A program made the translations under genes and the position numbers. This document shows, in pieces, positions 50,268 through 60,472 of a stretch of 64,000 nucleotides of DNA; position 1 is the stretch's first letter, and each line of letters starts with the position of its first letter. The DNA is from Cupriavidus numazuensis (lineage in GTDB: Bacteria; Pseudomonadota; Gammaproteobacteria; Burkholderiales; Burkholderiaceae), in contig NZ_CAJPVI010000046.1 of the NCBI RefSeq assembly GCF_905397435.1, forward strand, positions 1 through 64,000. Reading direction: 5' to 3'. The notes below the pieces were generated by a model. The model was given only the letters and a program-made list of their open reading frames with translations, did no database searches and had not been told where the DNA came from.

Positions 50268-51632
50268 TCATGCGCTTCTTGCCCGTTCGCGCCGCAGATG
50301 GCCGGGTCGGACCAGCCCCAGGTGCTCGCGCAGCGTCGTCCCGGTGTACTGCTCACGGAACAGGCCCCGCCGCCTCAGTTCGGGCAGCACGAGTTCGATG
50401 AAGTCGTCGAGGCCGCCGGGCAGCCAGGGCGGCATGACGTTGAACCCGTCGGCCGCCTCCGCTTCGAACCACGCCTGCAACTGATCGACGATCTGCGCGG
50501 GTGTCCCGTGGATCGACCAGTGCCCACGCGCCGTAGCTACGCGCCGGCACAGCTGCCGGATCGTCAGCCCCTCCTCGCGCGCCAGGCCGGTTACAAGCTG
50601 GAAGCGGCTCTTTGCACCGTTCGGCTCCTGCAGGTTATCCGGCAACGGACCGTCGAGTGGATAGCCACTCAGGTCGATACCGCCGAGATGCTGCGACAGC
50701 AGCGCGAGCCCGACTGACGGCAGGATCAGGTCCTGCAGCGCCTCGAACTTCTCCTCCGCTTCTGCCGCGCTTCGGCCCACCACAGGAAAAACGCCCGGCA
50801 GGATCTTGAGTTGGTCCGGTGTGCGCCCGAACCGCGCCAGCCGCCCCTTGAGCCCACGGTAGAACGCCTGCGCCCCTTCCAGCGACTGCTGCGCGGTAAA
50901 GATAACCTCGGCCGTGCGCGCGGCCAGTTCCTGTCCGGCTTCGGACGATCCAGCCTGCACGATCACCGGATGACCTTGGGGCGGGCGTGCGATATTGAGC
51001 GGGCCGCGCACCTGAAAATGCCTGCCGTGATGGTCGAGCCGATGCAGTTTCGACGCGTCGAAATGCACGCCGTTCGCCTTGTCGTAAAGGAAGGCGTCGT
51101 CCTCCCAGCTATCCCACAGCCCGGTCACCACGTCGACGAATTCCTCTGCACGCGCGTAGCGGTCGGCGTGCTCGGGATGCCGGTCCAGGCTGAAATTGCG
51201 GGCCTCGGCATCGGACCATGACGTCACAACGTTCCACCCGGCCCGGCCGCCGCTCAGGTGGTCGAGCGATGCGAACTTTCGGGCTACGTGGTATGGCTCG
51301 TTGTAGGTGGTCGACGCCGTCGCCACAAGCCCGATACGCTGCGTGACGGCGGCCAGCGCGGACAGCAGTGTCAGCGGCTCGAACGTGGCAGCGCGGGCGG
51401 TATGCGGCAGCGTCGCGTCATCCATGCCGCGGATCGCCACGCCATCGGCCAGGAACAGCGCGTCGAAGCCGGCCGCCTCGGCACGCCGGGCCAGCGCAGC
51501 ATAGTGGGACAGGCTGCGGCCGGCGTCGGCGTGCGCATCGGGGTGGCGCCAGCCGGCCACGTGGTGCCCGGTAGCCATGACGAAGGCTCCCAGGTGGAGC
51601 TGGCGTGGCGATTGACGGTAAGCATCTGTCAT
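50268..51632 (-). CDS. FMN-dependent monooxygenase, NtaA/SnaA/DszA-type luciferase family
   Basis: 454 residues, the normal size. The N-terminal half has LHLGAFVMATGHHVAGWRHP, then AEAAGFDALFLADGVA and HLSGGRAGWNVVTS, diagnostic of the NtaA group. It uses reduced FMN from a separate reductase, not found nearby, to cleave C-N or C-S bonds. The sulfonate-type ABC genes and a TauD-like gene in the operon make organosulfur oxidation likely. It is the last gene of the minus-strand operon, 2 bases after tauD-like. Confidence 0.9.
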   Translation of the reverse strand: MTDAYRQSPRQLHLGAFVMATGHHVAGWRHPDAHADAGRSLSHYAALARRAEAAGFDALFLADGVAIRGMDDATLPHTARAATFEPLTLLSALAAVTQRIGLVATASTTYNEPYHVARKFASLDHLSGGRAGWNVVTSWSDAEARNFSLDRHPEHADRYARAEEFVDVVTGLWDSWEDDAFLYDKANGVHFDASKLHRLDHHGRHFQVRGPLNIARPPQGHPVIVQAGSSEAGQELAARTAEVIFTAQQSLEGAQAFYRGLKGRLARFGRTPDQLKILPGVFPVVGRSAAEAEEKFEALQDLILPSVGLALLSQHLGGIDLSGYPLDGPLPDNLQEPNGAKSRFQLVTGLAREEGLTIRQLCRRVATARGHWSIHGTPAQIVDQLQAWFEAEAADGFNVMPPWLPGGLDDFIELVLPELRRRGLFREQYTGTTLREHLGLVRPGHLRRERARSA

Positions 51633-51634
51633 GC

Positions 51635-52564
51635 TCAGGCCACCTTGCGCTCGTTGGCGGCATCCCGCACGGCCGGCTCCGGCTTGATCGCACGGCTTGG
51701 TTGCCCGTCGACGCTGACCGGCACGTCCCCGGCGATCGTCACGCGGCGCACCACGCGGTGGGCGTCGCCATAGTCGTTGATCGCATAGTGCTGCGTGGCC
51801 CGGTTATCCCAAATGGCGACATCTCCCGCCTCCCAGCGCCAGCGCACCGTGTTTTCCAGGCGATGCGCATGCCCCTGAAGCAGTGAAACCAGATGCGCGG
51901 AGTCGACCGACGAGTAGCCCAACAGCTTCTTGACGAAATGCCCGAGCACTAACGTGCGCTCCCCGGTCTCGGGATGCACGCGAACCACCGGGTGCTCGGT
52001 CTCGTAGATCGTGGATGTGAAGACCTCGCGGTAGCGCCGCGCACCCTCGTTGTCCGGGAGCGGGCGCGACGCGGCGTAGTCGTAATCGTTGGTATGGAGT
52101 GCCCACAGCTTGTCAGCAAGGCCGCGCAGTGGCTCCGGCAGGTCCTGATAGGCGGCGGCCGTGTTGGCCCACACCGTATCTCCGCCGGCGGCCGGCACCT
52201 TCACTGCGCGCAGCACCGAGACTTGCGGATATGCGAGGTCGAACGTCACGTCGGTGTGCCACGAATTGGCGCGCCCGCCGTGCTGCGAGTCGAGCTCGAG
52301 CAGGTATTCAGTGCCGTCGCGCGCGGGTACGGTCGGATGCGCGACCGGCGTACCGAAGCGCTTGCCGAACGCTTCCTGGGCGGTGTCGTCGAGATGGTTC
52401 TGCTGGCGGAAGAAAAGTACCTTGTGGCGCAGCAACGCGGCGCGGATTGCGTCAAACGTGCCCGGCGACACGTCTGCACCGAGCCGTATGCCGCGGATTT
52501 CGGCGCCGATGCGACCGGCGACGGGATGAATGTCGAGCGCCTGCTGTTCAAAGGATTGCGTCAT
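51635..52564 (-). CDS. TauD/TfdA-family 2-oxoglutarate dioxygenase
   Basis: 309 residues. The iron triad is in NSWHTDVTF (His-x-Asp) and [20 protein letters not shown] (distal His with the 2-oxoglutarate Arg). Family enzymes include taurine and alkylsulfonate or sulfate ester dioxygenases. The neighbouring sulfonate importer and FMN monooxygenase fit a desulfonation role. The substrate is not fixed; TauD proper acts on taurine. It lies 20 bases after the ATPase stop. Confidence 0.88.
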   Translation of the reverse strand: MTQSFEQQALDIHPVAGRIGAEIRGIRLGADVSPGTFDAIRAALLRHKVLFFRQQNHLDDTAQEAFGKRFGTPVAHPTVPARDGTEYLLELDSQHGGRANSWHTDVTFDLAYPQVSVLRAVKVPAAGGDTVWANTAAAYQDLPEPLRGLADKLWALHTNDYDYAASRPLPDNEGARRYREVFTSTIYETEHPVVRVHPETGERTLVLGHFVKKLLGYSSVDSAHLVSLLQGHAHRLENTVRWRWEAGDVAIWDNRATQHYAINDYGDAHRVVRRVTIAGDVPVSVDGQPSRAIKPEPAVRDAANERKVA

Positions 52565-52584
52565 CGTGGAAACTCCGGGAGAGA

Positions 52585-53385
52585 TCAGTGCGAAAGGACT
52601 TCGCGGGAATCGGCGATGTGAACGGAGTCGCGCTGTTCGGCGAACTCTCGCAGCACGCCATCGCGAACACGAGCGAACGCCGTCGAGGCGCGATCGCGCG
52701 GATGTGGCAGGTCGACCGGCAGGAAGCGGCGGATCCGGCCCGGGCGCGGCTCCATCACGACCACGCGGTCGCCAAGAAATACCGCCTCTTCGACATCGTG
52801 CGTGACCAGGATCATCGTGATGCCTTCTGCCTGCCAGATGCGGCGCAACTCCTGTTGAAGGTGGGCGCGCGTCATGGCATCGAGGGCACCGAACGGCTCG
52901 TCGAGCAGCAGGATGTCGGGCCGCGTGACCAGTGCACGGGCGATGGCAACGCGTTGCGACATGCCGCCGGAAAGCTGGTGCGGAAACGCGTTCTCGAATC
53001 CCGTGAGGCCGACCAGTTCGATATGCGACTGAACGGTGCGGCGCTTGTCGGTGTGACTCAGGTTTCGGTTAAGCAGCGCGAGCGACACGTTCTGCGCGAC
53101 AGTCAGCCACGGGAACAGCCGGTGCTCCTGGAACACGATGCCGCGCTGCAGGCTCGTGCCGACGATGCGCTGTCCGTCCACATGGATCTCGCCACGATAG
53201 TCGTCTTCCAGCCCCGCGATCAGGCGCAGCAGCGTGGACTTGCCGCAGCCACTGGCGCCGACGATGCTGACGAACTCGCCCGGCGCGATGGTTAGCGAGA
53301 TATCCTCGAGCACGGGCAGCGCCCTGCCCTTGACCTCGTACTGCTTGTGAAGATGGTTGATGTGCAACGTGCCGGCGTGCGGCAT
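52585..53385 (-). CDS. ABC importer ATPase, sulfonate/taurine type
   Basis: 266 residues. Walker A is GASGCGKST, the signature is [15 protein letters not shown], Walker B is [13 protein letters not shown], and the switch His is in LVTHDVEEA. The ATG at 53385 has GGGAG five bases upstream; the longer frame overlaps the permease gene and is not used. It serves the two permeases upstream. Confidence 0.92.
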   Translation of the reverse strand: MPHAGTLHINHLHKQYEVKGRALPVLEDISLTIAPGEFVSIVGASGCGKSTLLRLIAGLEDDYRGEIHVDGQRIVGTSLQRGIVFQEHRLFPWLTVAQNVSLALLNRNLSHTDKRRTVQSHIELVGLTGFENAFPHQLSGGMSQRVAIARALVTRPDILLLDEPFGALDAMTRAHLQQELRRIWQAEGITMILVTHDVEEAVFLGDRVVVMEPRPGRIRRFLPVDLPHPRDRASTAFARVRDGVLREFAEQRDSVHIADSREVLSH

Positions 53386-53413
53386 GGCAGCTCCCGTTAA
53401 GTATTGCGGAAAT

Positions 53414-54202
53414 TCAGGATATGGCGACCGACGTGCCCCGCCACCGCAGCAGCCGCGCCTCAATGCGGCTTGCGATCCAGTTCAGCGTGTAGCCGACCAG
53501 GCCGACCACGATCACGCCAAAGATGACCAGGTCCATCCAGAAGTTCTCGCGGCCATCGGTCATGGTGTTGCCGATGCCCTTGCCGGCCACGAGAAGATAC
53601 TCAGCGCCCAGCGTCGCGAGCCAGGCATAGATCAGTCCAAGATGGATGCCCGCGAAGATCGATGGCGAGGCCGATGGCAGCACCACGCGCCACAGCGTCT
53701 GCCAGCGTGTGAAGCGCAGCACGCGCGCCACGTCGAGCAGGTCGGCCGGTACAGCGCGGATGCCCTCGAAGGTGTTGAGGACGACCGGGAAGAATGCCGC
53801 GAGCGACAGGAACACGACCTTGGCTGCATCGCCGAGGCCGAACCAGACCGAAATCAAGGGAATCCACGCGAACAGCGAGATCTGCTTGACGGTGTGGAAG
53901 GTCGGCCCGAACAGCTTTTCGGCCAGGCGCGACAGCCCGAGCATCGCACCGAACGCGAGCCCTGCCGAGGCGCCGATCGCGAAGCCGGCAAGATCGCGCC
54001 ACAGGCTTGCCTTCAGCGCGACCGCCAGCTTTCCTGTGAGAGCTTGGTCGACGGCTGTGTCCCAGACCTTTGACACGGGCACCAGCAGCGGCGAGGTCGA
54101 CCAGCCGAACGCGACGGCCGCCCACCACAGCGCCAGCAGCGCGAGCGGAAGTACCCAGCCGCGCAGTACGCGCGGAATGCGAAAACCATGAATGTTCGCC
54201 AT
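53414..54202 (-). CDS. ABC importer permease, sulfonate/taurine type (copy 2)
   Basis: 262 residues with about six membrane helices. SLFAWIPLISVWFGLGDAAKV and the EAA loop LLDVARVLRFTRWQTLWRVVLP are clear. Together with the permease at 54213 it gives two different membrane subunits in one operon, which suggests a heterodimer where SsuC/TauC are usually homodimers. Confidence 0.9.
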   Translation of the reverse strand: MANIHGFRIPRVLRGWVLPLALLALWWAAVAFGWSTSPLLVPVSKVWDTAVDQALTGKLAVALKASLWRDLAGFAIGASAGLAFGAMLGLSRLAEKLFGPTFHTVKQISLFAWIPLISVWFGLGDAAKVVFLSLAAFFPVVLNTFEGIRAVPADLLDVARVLRFTRWQTLWRVVLPSASPSIFAGIHLGLIYAWLATLGAEYLLVAGKGIGNTMTDGRENFWMDLVIFGVIVVGLVGYTLNWIASRIEARLLRWRGTSVAIS

Positions 54203-54212
54203 GACGCTGCCC

Positions 54213-55058
54213 TCAGAAGCCTGGCTTTCGCCAGCGCAGCACCGCGCGCTCGGCCAGCGCCAGGCCCTTGTCGAGCAAGAAGCCGACCGCGCCGACCACG
54301 ATCACCGCCGCGATGACCAGGTCGAGCTGAAAGAGCTGCCGGCCGTAGACGATCAGGTAGCCGAGCCCCTCGGACGACGCGAGCAACTCCACTACCACCA
54401 GCGCGAGCCACGCGTGAGTGAGACCGTAGCGGATACCGTTCCACACCGGCGCAGCGGCGGCAGGGAACACCACGCGCGCCAGCGTCTGCCAGGCCGTGAG
54501 CTTCATCACCCGAGCCACTTCCAGGTAGCGCGCCGGCACGTTATGGATGCCCTTGTACGTGTTCAGCGCAATCGGCACCAGCGCGGCTTTTGCGATCAGG
54601 ATGATCTTGAGCGCCTCGTCGATGCCGACCAGCAGCATCAGCAGCGGCAGCCAGCCCAGCACCGGTACCTGGCTGAATGCCTTGAAGGTCGGATATACGT
54701 AGTCGCGCACGCGAGGCGAGAGTCCCATCGCAGCGCCCAGCGCAAGTCCTCCCGCCAGTCCGAGCGCGAACCCGGCGGCCACACGCATGGCACTGATTTG
54801 CAGGTTGGCCCACAACTCGCCGCTGCGGTACAGCTCGGCGAGCATCCCGGCCACCGCTTCCGGTGCCGGGAGGACTTGCTGTGGAATCCATTCAAGGCGC
54901 GCCGCCACAAACCAGACAGCAAGCAGCACGGCCGGAACGATCCAGGCGAGCAATGGATCGGCAAGCAGCCCGAGCAGACGGCGGAGAGCTGCTTTCGAAG
55001 CGGAGTGAGTGACGTCAAGCGCCCCGGGCGCGGTCGACACGGCAGGATTGGCGGCCAT
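54213..55058 (-). CDS. ABC importer permease, sulfonate/taurine type (copy 1)
   Basis: 281 residues with about six membrane helices. FSQVPVLGWLPLLMLLVGIDEALK and the EAA loop YLEVARVMKLTAWQTLARVVFP are visible. It starts 2 bases after the binding-protein stop. The sequence is clearly related to, but distinct from, the adjacent permease, so the pair likely arose by old duplication. Confidence 0.9.
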   Translation of the reverse strand: MAANPAVSTAPGALDVTHSASKAALRRLLGLLADPLLAWIVPAVLLAVWFVAARLEWIPQQVLPAPEAVAGMLAELYRSGELWANLQISAMRVAAGFALGLAGGLALGAAMGLSPRVRDYVYPTFKAFSQVPVLGWLPLLMLLVGIDEALKIILIAKAALVPIALNTYKGIHNVPARYLEVARVMKLTAWQTLARVVFPAAAAPVWNGIRYGLTHAWLALVVVELLASSEGLGYLIVYGRQLFQLDLVIAAVIVVGAVGFLLDKGLALAERAVLRWRKPGF

Positions 55059-55060
55059 GA

Positions 55061-56161
55061 CTATGCTCCCAGGATCTTGCCGTTCGGCTGATAGACGGGC
55101 CAGTAGCTTTTCAGGCTCAGGTCGTTCAGCGCCGCGTTCAGGTAACGCGGGTCAATCCACTGGTCAACGTCAAAGCGCGACCGGCTCAGACGGAACCGAT
55201 AGGCCTGCTCGGCTGCGTCCTTGTAGCGCGCAATCAGGAATGGGTCGAAGTTCGGATTGATCCGTACACGCAGCGGCTCGCCATCGTAGTCCTCCTTCCA
55301 GTGCTCGTACGGCGTGCCCGCGCGCGCCCAGGTGCGCAACACCTCCTCGCGGTGGCTTTCGTCGGACGCCCAGCGCGCCGCTTCCACGGCAGTCTTTACG
55401 AACTGCTGCGTTGCTTCCGGGTAGCGGCCGGCGAACTCTTCCGTGACAAGGACGTGGCTCTGGCGCGTATAGATCGGCGACTGATTCTTGCTCGAATAGA
55501 GCACGCGCACGGCGCCCTTGTCGCGCAGACGCAGGATATCCATCGCGCCGATGGCCGCGTCGATGTCGCGTGTGCTCAGGGCAGCCAGATACCCGGCGGT
55601 ATCGAGGTTGAGCAGGCGCAGGTCCTTGTCGGATAGGCCGTTCGCTTCGAGCAGTCGGAGCGCCGGCAGATGCATGTTGGTGCCCTTGAACAGCGATACG
55701 CGCTTACCGCGCAGGTCGGCCACCGTCTTCAGCGGCGAGTCGGGCGGCACACCGATATAGATGTTCGAGCGCACGCCGGTGGCAAGCACCAGGCGCGTTT
55801 TCAGTCCTGCCGCTCGCGCGACGACGGACGGCAGGTCGCCCTGCAGCGCGAAGTCGAGCTGGAGGTTGGCCAGCGCTTCATTGACCGCCGGGCCGGCGCC
55901 CTTGAAGAAGTACCACTCCACGCGGGTCCCTGAGGACTTGAACGCTTCCTCGAACCAACCCTTCGCGTGGGCAATCGAAAGCGAACTGCCCGCGAATGTC
56001 GGTGGCGTGCCGGTTGCCGGCTGGGCCACGCCGATACGGATCACGTCCGGACGAGCGGCTGCAGAGGCACGGAACGTGGAGAACAGCGCGGCGGCGCCGA
56101 GACTACCAGCGGCAATGCGGGCCAGGGCTGTGCGGCGAGCGGGATAGCTGGGCGATTTCAT
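55061..56161 (-). CDS. ABC importer binding protein, sulfonate/nitrate type
   Basis: 366 residues. The start at 56161 gives an N-terminus with a twin arginine (YPARRTALARIAAG) and a hydrophobic stretch cut near ASAAARP, so either Sec or Tat export is possible. Residues 40-330 follow the SsuA pattern (GRACE-like VDFALQGDLPSV region, RGKRVSLFKGTNMHLPAL). First gene of the operon; a 180-base gap before the AraC-type gene holds its promoter. Confidence 0.88.
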   Translation of the reverse strand: MKSPSYPARRTALARIAAGSLGAAALFSTFRASAAARPDVIRIGVAQPATGTPPTFAGSSLSIAHAKGWFEEAFKSSGTRVEWYFFKGAGPAVNEALANLQLDFALQGDLPSVVARAAGLKTRLVLATGVRSNIYIGVPPDSPLKTVADLRGKRVSLFKGTNMHLPALRLLEANGLSDKDLRLLNLDTAGYLAALSTRDIDAAIGAMDILRLRDKGAVRVLYSSKNQSPIYTRQSHVLVTEEFAGRYPEATQQFVKTAVEAARWASDESHREEVLRTWARAGTPYEHWKEDYDGEPLRVRINPNFDPFLIARYKDAAEQAYRFRLSRSRFDVDQWIDPRYLNAALNDLSLKSYWPVYQPNGKILGA

Positions 56162-56341
56162 CGGGGCGCGTATCGTCTTGAAGATTGGGAACCAACGATA
56201 CGGGCGCCGGCACGCCAATCAAACGAAGGAATCATGCGTTCGATATGCGGTGCCACCGCATATGGACACACCCCCACGCGCCCGGAAACCTGGGGGCGAT
56301 TCACGCGCGCTATTTTTGGCGCGGAAAGTCGATGCCCCCAG

Positions 56342-57403
56342 CTATCGCCCCACCCGCTCCGACACCACTGCACTCGGCGACGTCGTCCCTTCCTCCGCGC
56401 CGCCGCGTCGTTTGAATTCGCGCGGCGTCAGGCCGAAACGCGCGCGGAAATCGCGCGAGAAATGCGCGCCGTCGGAGAACCCGCAATCCAACGCGATCTG
56501 CGTGATGTTGCTGTGGCCGTTCTGCAGTAGCCAGCTGCCGTACTCAAGCCGCAGCCCACGCTGAAAGCTCATTGGCGACATGGCCAGCGCTTCGTGGAAA
56601 GCGCGTTCGAGCTGGCGGCGCCCCAGACCCACATAGCGCGCGATGGCGTCGAGCGACGGGGGGTTGTCGATGCGCTGCTCGATGAAGTGCGCGGCCTGGC
56701 GCACGCGCGCATCCTGGATGTGGGTCAGGTCGGCATAGAAATGCGCCTGCGGCAGCTTGGCCGGCCGCATCCCCTGCAGCATCATATGGCGCACCGCCTG
56801 CTGCGCCTTTTCGCGCCCGCAATGCCGCGCCACCAGGTACAGGCCGAGGTCGATGGCGGCAGTGGAACCCGCGCAGGTAATCAGGTCGCCCTCGTCGACG
56901 AACAGGTGGTCCACCACCGCGCGCACCTGCGGAAAGCGCGCGCGGAAAGCGTCGAGCACGTTCCAGTGTACGCAGACGGTGCGCGAGCCAATGACGTCGG
57001 CCTGCGCCAGTGCAAAAGTGCCGGTGCAGATGCCAAGCATGCGCACGCCGCTGGCTGCGGTCCGCTGCAACCAGTCGCGCAGCGCCGGCGGCATGTAAGT
57101 GTTGGGGTAATCGTTGCCGCCGCATACCGCGATGTAGTCAAAGCCGGTCGGGTCATCGGGCAATGCGCCCGCGACCTCGATCGCAAAGCCCGCGCTCGAC
57201 GTACGCGGCAGTCCGTCCATGCTCATCACCCGCCACGCCGTGTGGATCTGCCGGCTGCGCCCGCCATGGTCGGCGGACAGGCGCAGCACATCAACCAGAC
57301 CGGCAAAGGCGGCCAGGGTGAACTGGTTCAGCAGCACGAAACCAACGCTCAGCTCGGGTTTACCCGCGCCGGTTTTTGGTGAATCCGAAGAGGCTCTCAG
57401 CAT
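56342..57403 (-). CDS. GlxA-type transcription regulator (DJ-1/PfpI domain plus AraC helix-turn-helix)
   Basis: 353 residues from the ATG at 57403. The N-terminal domain is DJ-1/PfpI-like with a conserved Cys in MLGICTGTFALAQ. The AraC DNA-binding domain (SLDAIARYVGLGRRQLERAF and ITQIALDCGFSDGAHFSRDF) fills the last 100 residues. Members control amine, amino-acid and betaine catabolism genes. It is divergent from the ABC operon at 57516 and is its likely activator. Confidence 0.88.
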   Translation of the reverse strand: MLRASSDSPKTGAGKPELSVGFVLLNQFTLAAFAGLVDVLRLSADHGGRSRQIHTAWRVMSMDGLPRTSSAGFAIEVAGALPDDPTGFDYIAVCGGNDYPNTYMPPALRDWLQRTAASGVRMLGICTGTFALAQADVIGSRTVCVHWNVLDAFRARFPQVRAVVDHLFVDEGDLITCAGSTAAIDLGLYLVARHCGREKAQQAVRHMMLQGMRPAKLPQAHFYADLTHIQDARVRQAAHFIEQRIDNPPSLDAIARYVGLGRRQLERAFHEALAMSPMSFQRGLRLEYGSWLLQNGHSNITQIALDCGFSDGAHFSRDFRARFGLTPREFKRRGGAEEGTTSPSAVVSERVGR

Positions 57404-57415
57404 GACGCAATTATT

Positions 57416-57436
57416 CAAGTTTTTGTCGACGACTTG
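57416..57436. promoter_or_regulatory. Candidate operator between the GlxA-type gene and the ABC operon
   Basis: CAAGT-N11-ACTTG, with GTCGAC near the centre, in the 112-base divergent gap. It lies 13 bases from the regulator start codon and 80 bases from the ABC operon start. Short arms make it tentative. Confidence 0.35.
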
Positions 57437-57515
57437 CAAGAGGCGGAGCGCCCGTTGCGCCCACAATGCCTCCACAGCCTGAGACCACAGAATTCCACCT
57501 CAAGGGGAGCAGCAA

Positions 57516-58565
57516 ATGGGACTGGAGACACGCACCACCCTCGTCGGCGCCGCACTGTTGGCCGCCACTTTCGCCACCCCTGCATACTCGCAGAGCGGCA
57601 AGCTGACCGTTGCCATGTACGGCGGCAACTGGGGCGACGCCTTTCGCAGCTGCGTGGCGGAGCCCTTCACCAAGGCTACCGGTATCGCCGTGACGCCTGA
57701 GATCGGCACCTCCACGACCACGCTGGCAAAGCTGCAGCAGCAGAAGGCCGCACCGACCATTGACGTGGCCTGGATGGATGGCGGCATCAGCGAGCTGGCG
57801 CTGCAAGCCGGAGTGGTCGACAACCTCGACGGCGCGGCCATTCCGAATCTGAAGAATGTCATCAGCAAGGCGCTCTATCGTCAGGGAGCAACCAACTACG
57901 CGGTGGGCACGGGCTACTACTCGCTGGGCCTGACGTACAACACGCGTGAGGTCAAGCAGCCGCCGACCAGCTGGAAGGACCTGTGGAAACGCGAGTATGC
58001 CGGGGCGGTGACGGTACCTTCGCCCGCCAATTCCTCGGGCGTACCCTTCGTCATGTTCATGGCACGCGTATGGGGTGCCGACCCGGCCAATCTCGCGCCG
58101 GTTTTCCAGAAACTCGCGGCGCTCGACACGGCGCTCTTCTTCGACAGCTCGGGCGCGGCCACCAATGCCTATCAGAGCGGCGAGGCGGTAATCGGCGCGC
58201 ACTTCAATGTGGGCGCGTGGGACCTGATCGACAAGGGTGCGCCGATCGGCTTCGTGGTGCCAAAGGAAGGCGCATGGGCCACTGATGCCCGCCTGCATCT
58301 GGTCAAGGGCGCGCGCAACAAGGCGGCCGCGGAGAAATTCATCAATACCGCACTGACGCCTGAGGCCGCCACCTGCCTCGCCACCCGCCTGTACCTGGGC
58401 CCGGCCGTGCAAGGCGTGCAGGTTCCCAAGGACGTGGCGCGCAAGCTGCCGTGGGGCGCCAACGGCTCAGTGGACAGCCTGACCCTGTTCGACTGGAGCA
58501 CGATCAACGCCCGACGCACCGAAATCACCGATGCATGGAACCGGCAGGTTGCGCGCAAGCGCTAA
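57516..58565 (+). CDS. ABC importer binding protein, polyamine/opine/iron family
   Basis: 349 residues with a signal peptide cut near TPAYSQ (about residue 26). The PotD/FbpA-like family-1 pattern is clear: LTVAMYGGNWGDAFRSC, VDVAWMDGG, LYRQGATNYAVGTGYYSLGLTYN. AAGGGGAGC precedes the ATG. It is first in an operon ending with a proline racemase-family gene, so the ligand may be a hydroxyproline- or betaine-like amino acid. Confidence 0.88.
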   Translation: MGLETRTTLVGAALLAATFATPAYSQSGKLTVAMYGGNWGDAFRSCVAEPFTKATGIAVTPEIGTSTTTLAKLQQQKAAPTIDVAWMDGGISELALQAGVVDNLDGAAIPNLKNVISKALYRQGATNYAVGTGYYSLGLTYNTREVKQPPTSWKDLWKREYAGAVTVPSPANSSGVPFVMFMARVWGADPANLAPVFQKLAALDTALFFDSSGAATNAYQSGEAVIGAHFNVGAWDLIDKGAPIGFVVPKEGAWATDARLHLVKGARNKAAAEKFINTALTPEAATCLATRLYLGPAVQGVQVPKDVARKLPWGANGSVDSLTLFDWSTINARRTEITDAWNRQVARKR

Positions 58566-58580
58566 ATGCAGGAGACCGAA

Positions 58581-59633
58581 ATGACTGCCCTCTTGACCGT
58601 CGACGCGCTGTGCAAGGCATTCGGCGCATACCAGGCCTTGGACCGGGTTTCGCTGGAGATCGGCCAGGCTGAATTTATCGCGCTGCTCGGGCCGAGCGGC
58701 TGCGGCAAGACCACGCTGCTGCGCGCGATCGCCGGGTTCCTGCAGCCGGACAGCGGCCGCATCGCCATCGATGGCCAGGATGTCACTGCGCTGCCACCCA
58801 ATAAGCGGCCGCTCAACACGGTGTTCCAGAACTATGCCCTGTTCCCGCATATGACCGTGCTTGAGAACGTCGCCTACGGGCCGCGGCGCCAGGGTGCCAG
58901 TCGGGATGAGGCCAAGCGCCGCGCACTGGAAGCGCTTGACATGGTCGGCCTGGCCGCGTTGGGCGAGCGCTATCCGCGCGAGATGTCGGGCGGTCAGCAG
59001 CAGCGGGTCGCACTGGCACGCGCCATCGTCAACCGGCCGCGCCTGCTGTTGCTCGACGAGCCGCTGTCCGCCCTGGACATGAAGTTGCGCAAGCGCATGC
59101 AGATTGAATTGAAGCACCTGCAGCAACAACTCGGCATCGCCTTTGTATTTGTCACGCATGACCAGGAAGAGGCGATGGCGATGGCAGACCGCATCGTGGT
59201 GATGAATGCCGGCCGCATCGAGCAATGCGGTGCGGGCACCGAGATCTACCGCGCCCCCTCCTCCCGCTTCGTGGCCGAGTTCATTGGTGACGCCAACCTG
59301 CTGCCATGGGAATCCGCGGGCTCAGGGTATATCCGCCTGTCGATGCAGGGAGAGCAGCTGCCGGTAACCTCCGTCAATGGCACTGCACGCGGGCTGGCGG
59401 TGCTACGCCCGGAACACCTGAGTGTGGCCCGCGCCGATGCGCCGGGGGGGCTGGATGGCACGCTGGTCGATGTCATTAGCGTGGGCAGCCATACCATGCT
59501 GCACGCCAACGTCGGCGGACAGACGCTGGTGGTGCGCACCATGGGGCTGCCCGATGCAACGCTGGAACGTGGCAAGCCGATCCGGCTCGCGTTCGACCCC
59601 GCCAACCTGCACCTCATTGGAGATGCAGCATGA
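58581..59633 (+). CDS. ABC importer ATPase, PotA-like
   Basis: 350 residues. Walker A is GPSGCGKTT, the signature is MSGGQQQRVALARAI, Walker B is LLLLDEPLSALDM, and the switch His is in VTHDQEEA. A C-terminal TOBE regulatory domain spans about residues 270-345. The ATG at 58581 has CAGGAG six bases upstream, which is preferred to the ATG at 58566. It overlaps the next gene by four bases. Confidence 0.92.
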   Translation: MTALLTVDALCKAFGAYQALDRVSLEIGQAEFIALLGPSGCGKTTLLRAIAGFLQPDSGRIAIDGQDVTALPPNKRPLNTVFQNYALFPHMTVLENVAYGPRRQGASRDEAKRRALEALDMVGLAALGERYPREMSGGQQQRVALARAIVNRPRLLLLDEPLSALDMKLRKRMQIELKHLQQQLGIAFVFVTHDQEEAMAMADRIVVMNAGRIEQCGAGTEIYRAPSSRFVAEFIGDANLLPWESAGSGYIRLSMQGEQLPVTSVNGTARGLAVLRPEHLSVARADAPGGLDGTLVDVISVGSHTMLHANVGGQTLVVRTMGLPDATLERGKPIRLAFDPANLHLIGDAA

Positions 59634-60472
59634 AACGGCTGCCAATCCCGTCGGCGCTGATGTTGGCGCCGCCGCTGGCCTTTTTTGCGGCGTTCTTTCT
59701 CGCCCCGCTGGCGGTGGTGCTGATTGCCAGCGTCACCGGCAACCAGCCGCCTGCGTTGACGCTGTCCAGCTATGTGCGCGTACTGGCGGACCGCTACCAC
59801 TGGGACGTCATCCTGGTGACCTTTCGAATCGCTTGCCTGACCACACTGATCTGCCTGCTGCTGGGCTACCCGCTCGCCTGGTACCTGGTGCGCATAGTGC
59901 GCTGGTCCGCGTGGCGGCGCGTCTGCGTAATCCTGCTGGTCGTACCGATGTTTACCAGCAACATCGTACGTTCGTTCGGCTGGATGGTGCTCCTGGGGCG
60001 CAACGGGCTCGTCAACCATACGCTTGTCGACGCCGGACTTGCAGAGCGGCCGGTGCGCTTTCTCGGTACGGAGACCGGCATCCTGATCGGCATGGTCTAC
60101 GTACTGCTGCCGTTCGTGGTGCTGGCCGTCGGCAACGCTTTGGCACGGGTCGACCCGGCCTGCGAGCAGGCCTCGGCCGATCTCGGCGCGAGCCCGCTTG
60201 CCACGTTCCGCCATGTCACCTTCCCGCTGACCCTGCCAGGTGTGGTGGCCGGCGCGATCATGGTGTTCACACTCGCGGTTAGCGCCTATGTCACGCCTGC
60301 CCTGCTGTCAGGTGGCCGCATCTCGGTGCTGTCGATGCTGATCTTCCAGCAGTACAGCACCGTATTCGATGTCCACTACGGCGGCGCGCTCAGCATCGTG
60401 CTGCTGGTCTTTACGTTGGCGATGGTGGCCATGGCCAGCCGCGTCGGCGAACACCGGGGGATTGCGCGATGA
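59630..60472 (+). CDS. ABC importer permease, PotB-like
   Basis: 280 residues with about six membrane helices. YPLAWYLVRIV and FTSNIVRSFGWMVLLG match PotB-like permeases, and the EAA loop is EQASADLGASPLATFRHVTFP near residue 180. Four-base overlaps at both ends. Confidence 0.9.
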   Translation: MKRLPIPSALMLAPPLAFFAAFFLAPLAVVLIASVTGNQPPALTLSSYVRVLADRYHWDVILVTFRIACLTTLICLLLGYPLAWYLVRIVRWSAWRRVCVILLVVPMFTSNIVRSFGWMVLLGRNGLVNHTLVDAGLAERPVRFLGTETGILIGMVYVLLPFVVLAVGNALARVDPACEQASADLGASPLATFRHVTFPLTLPGVVAGAIMVFTLAVSAYVTPALLSGGRISVLSMLIFQQYSTVFDVHYGGALSIVLLVFTLAMVAMASRVGEHRGIAR

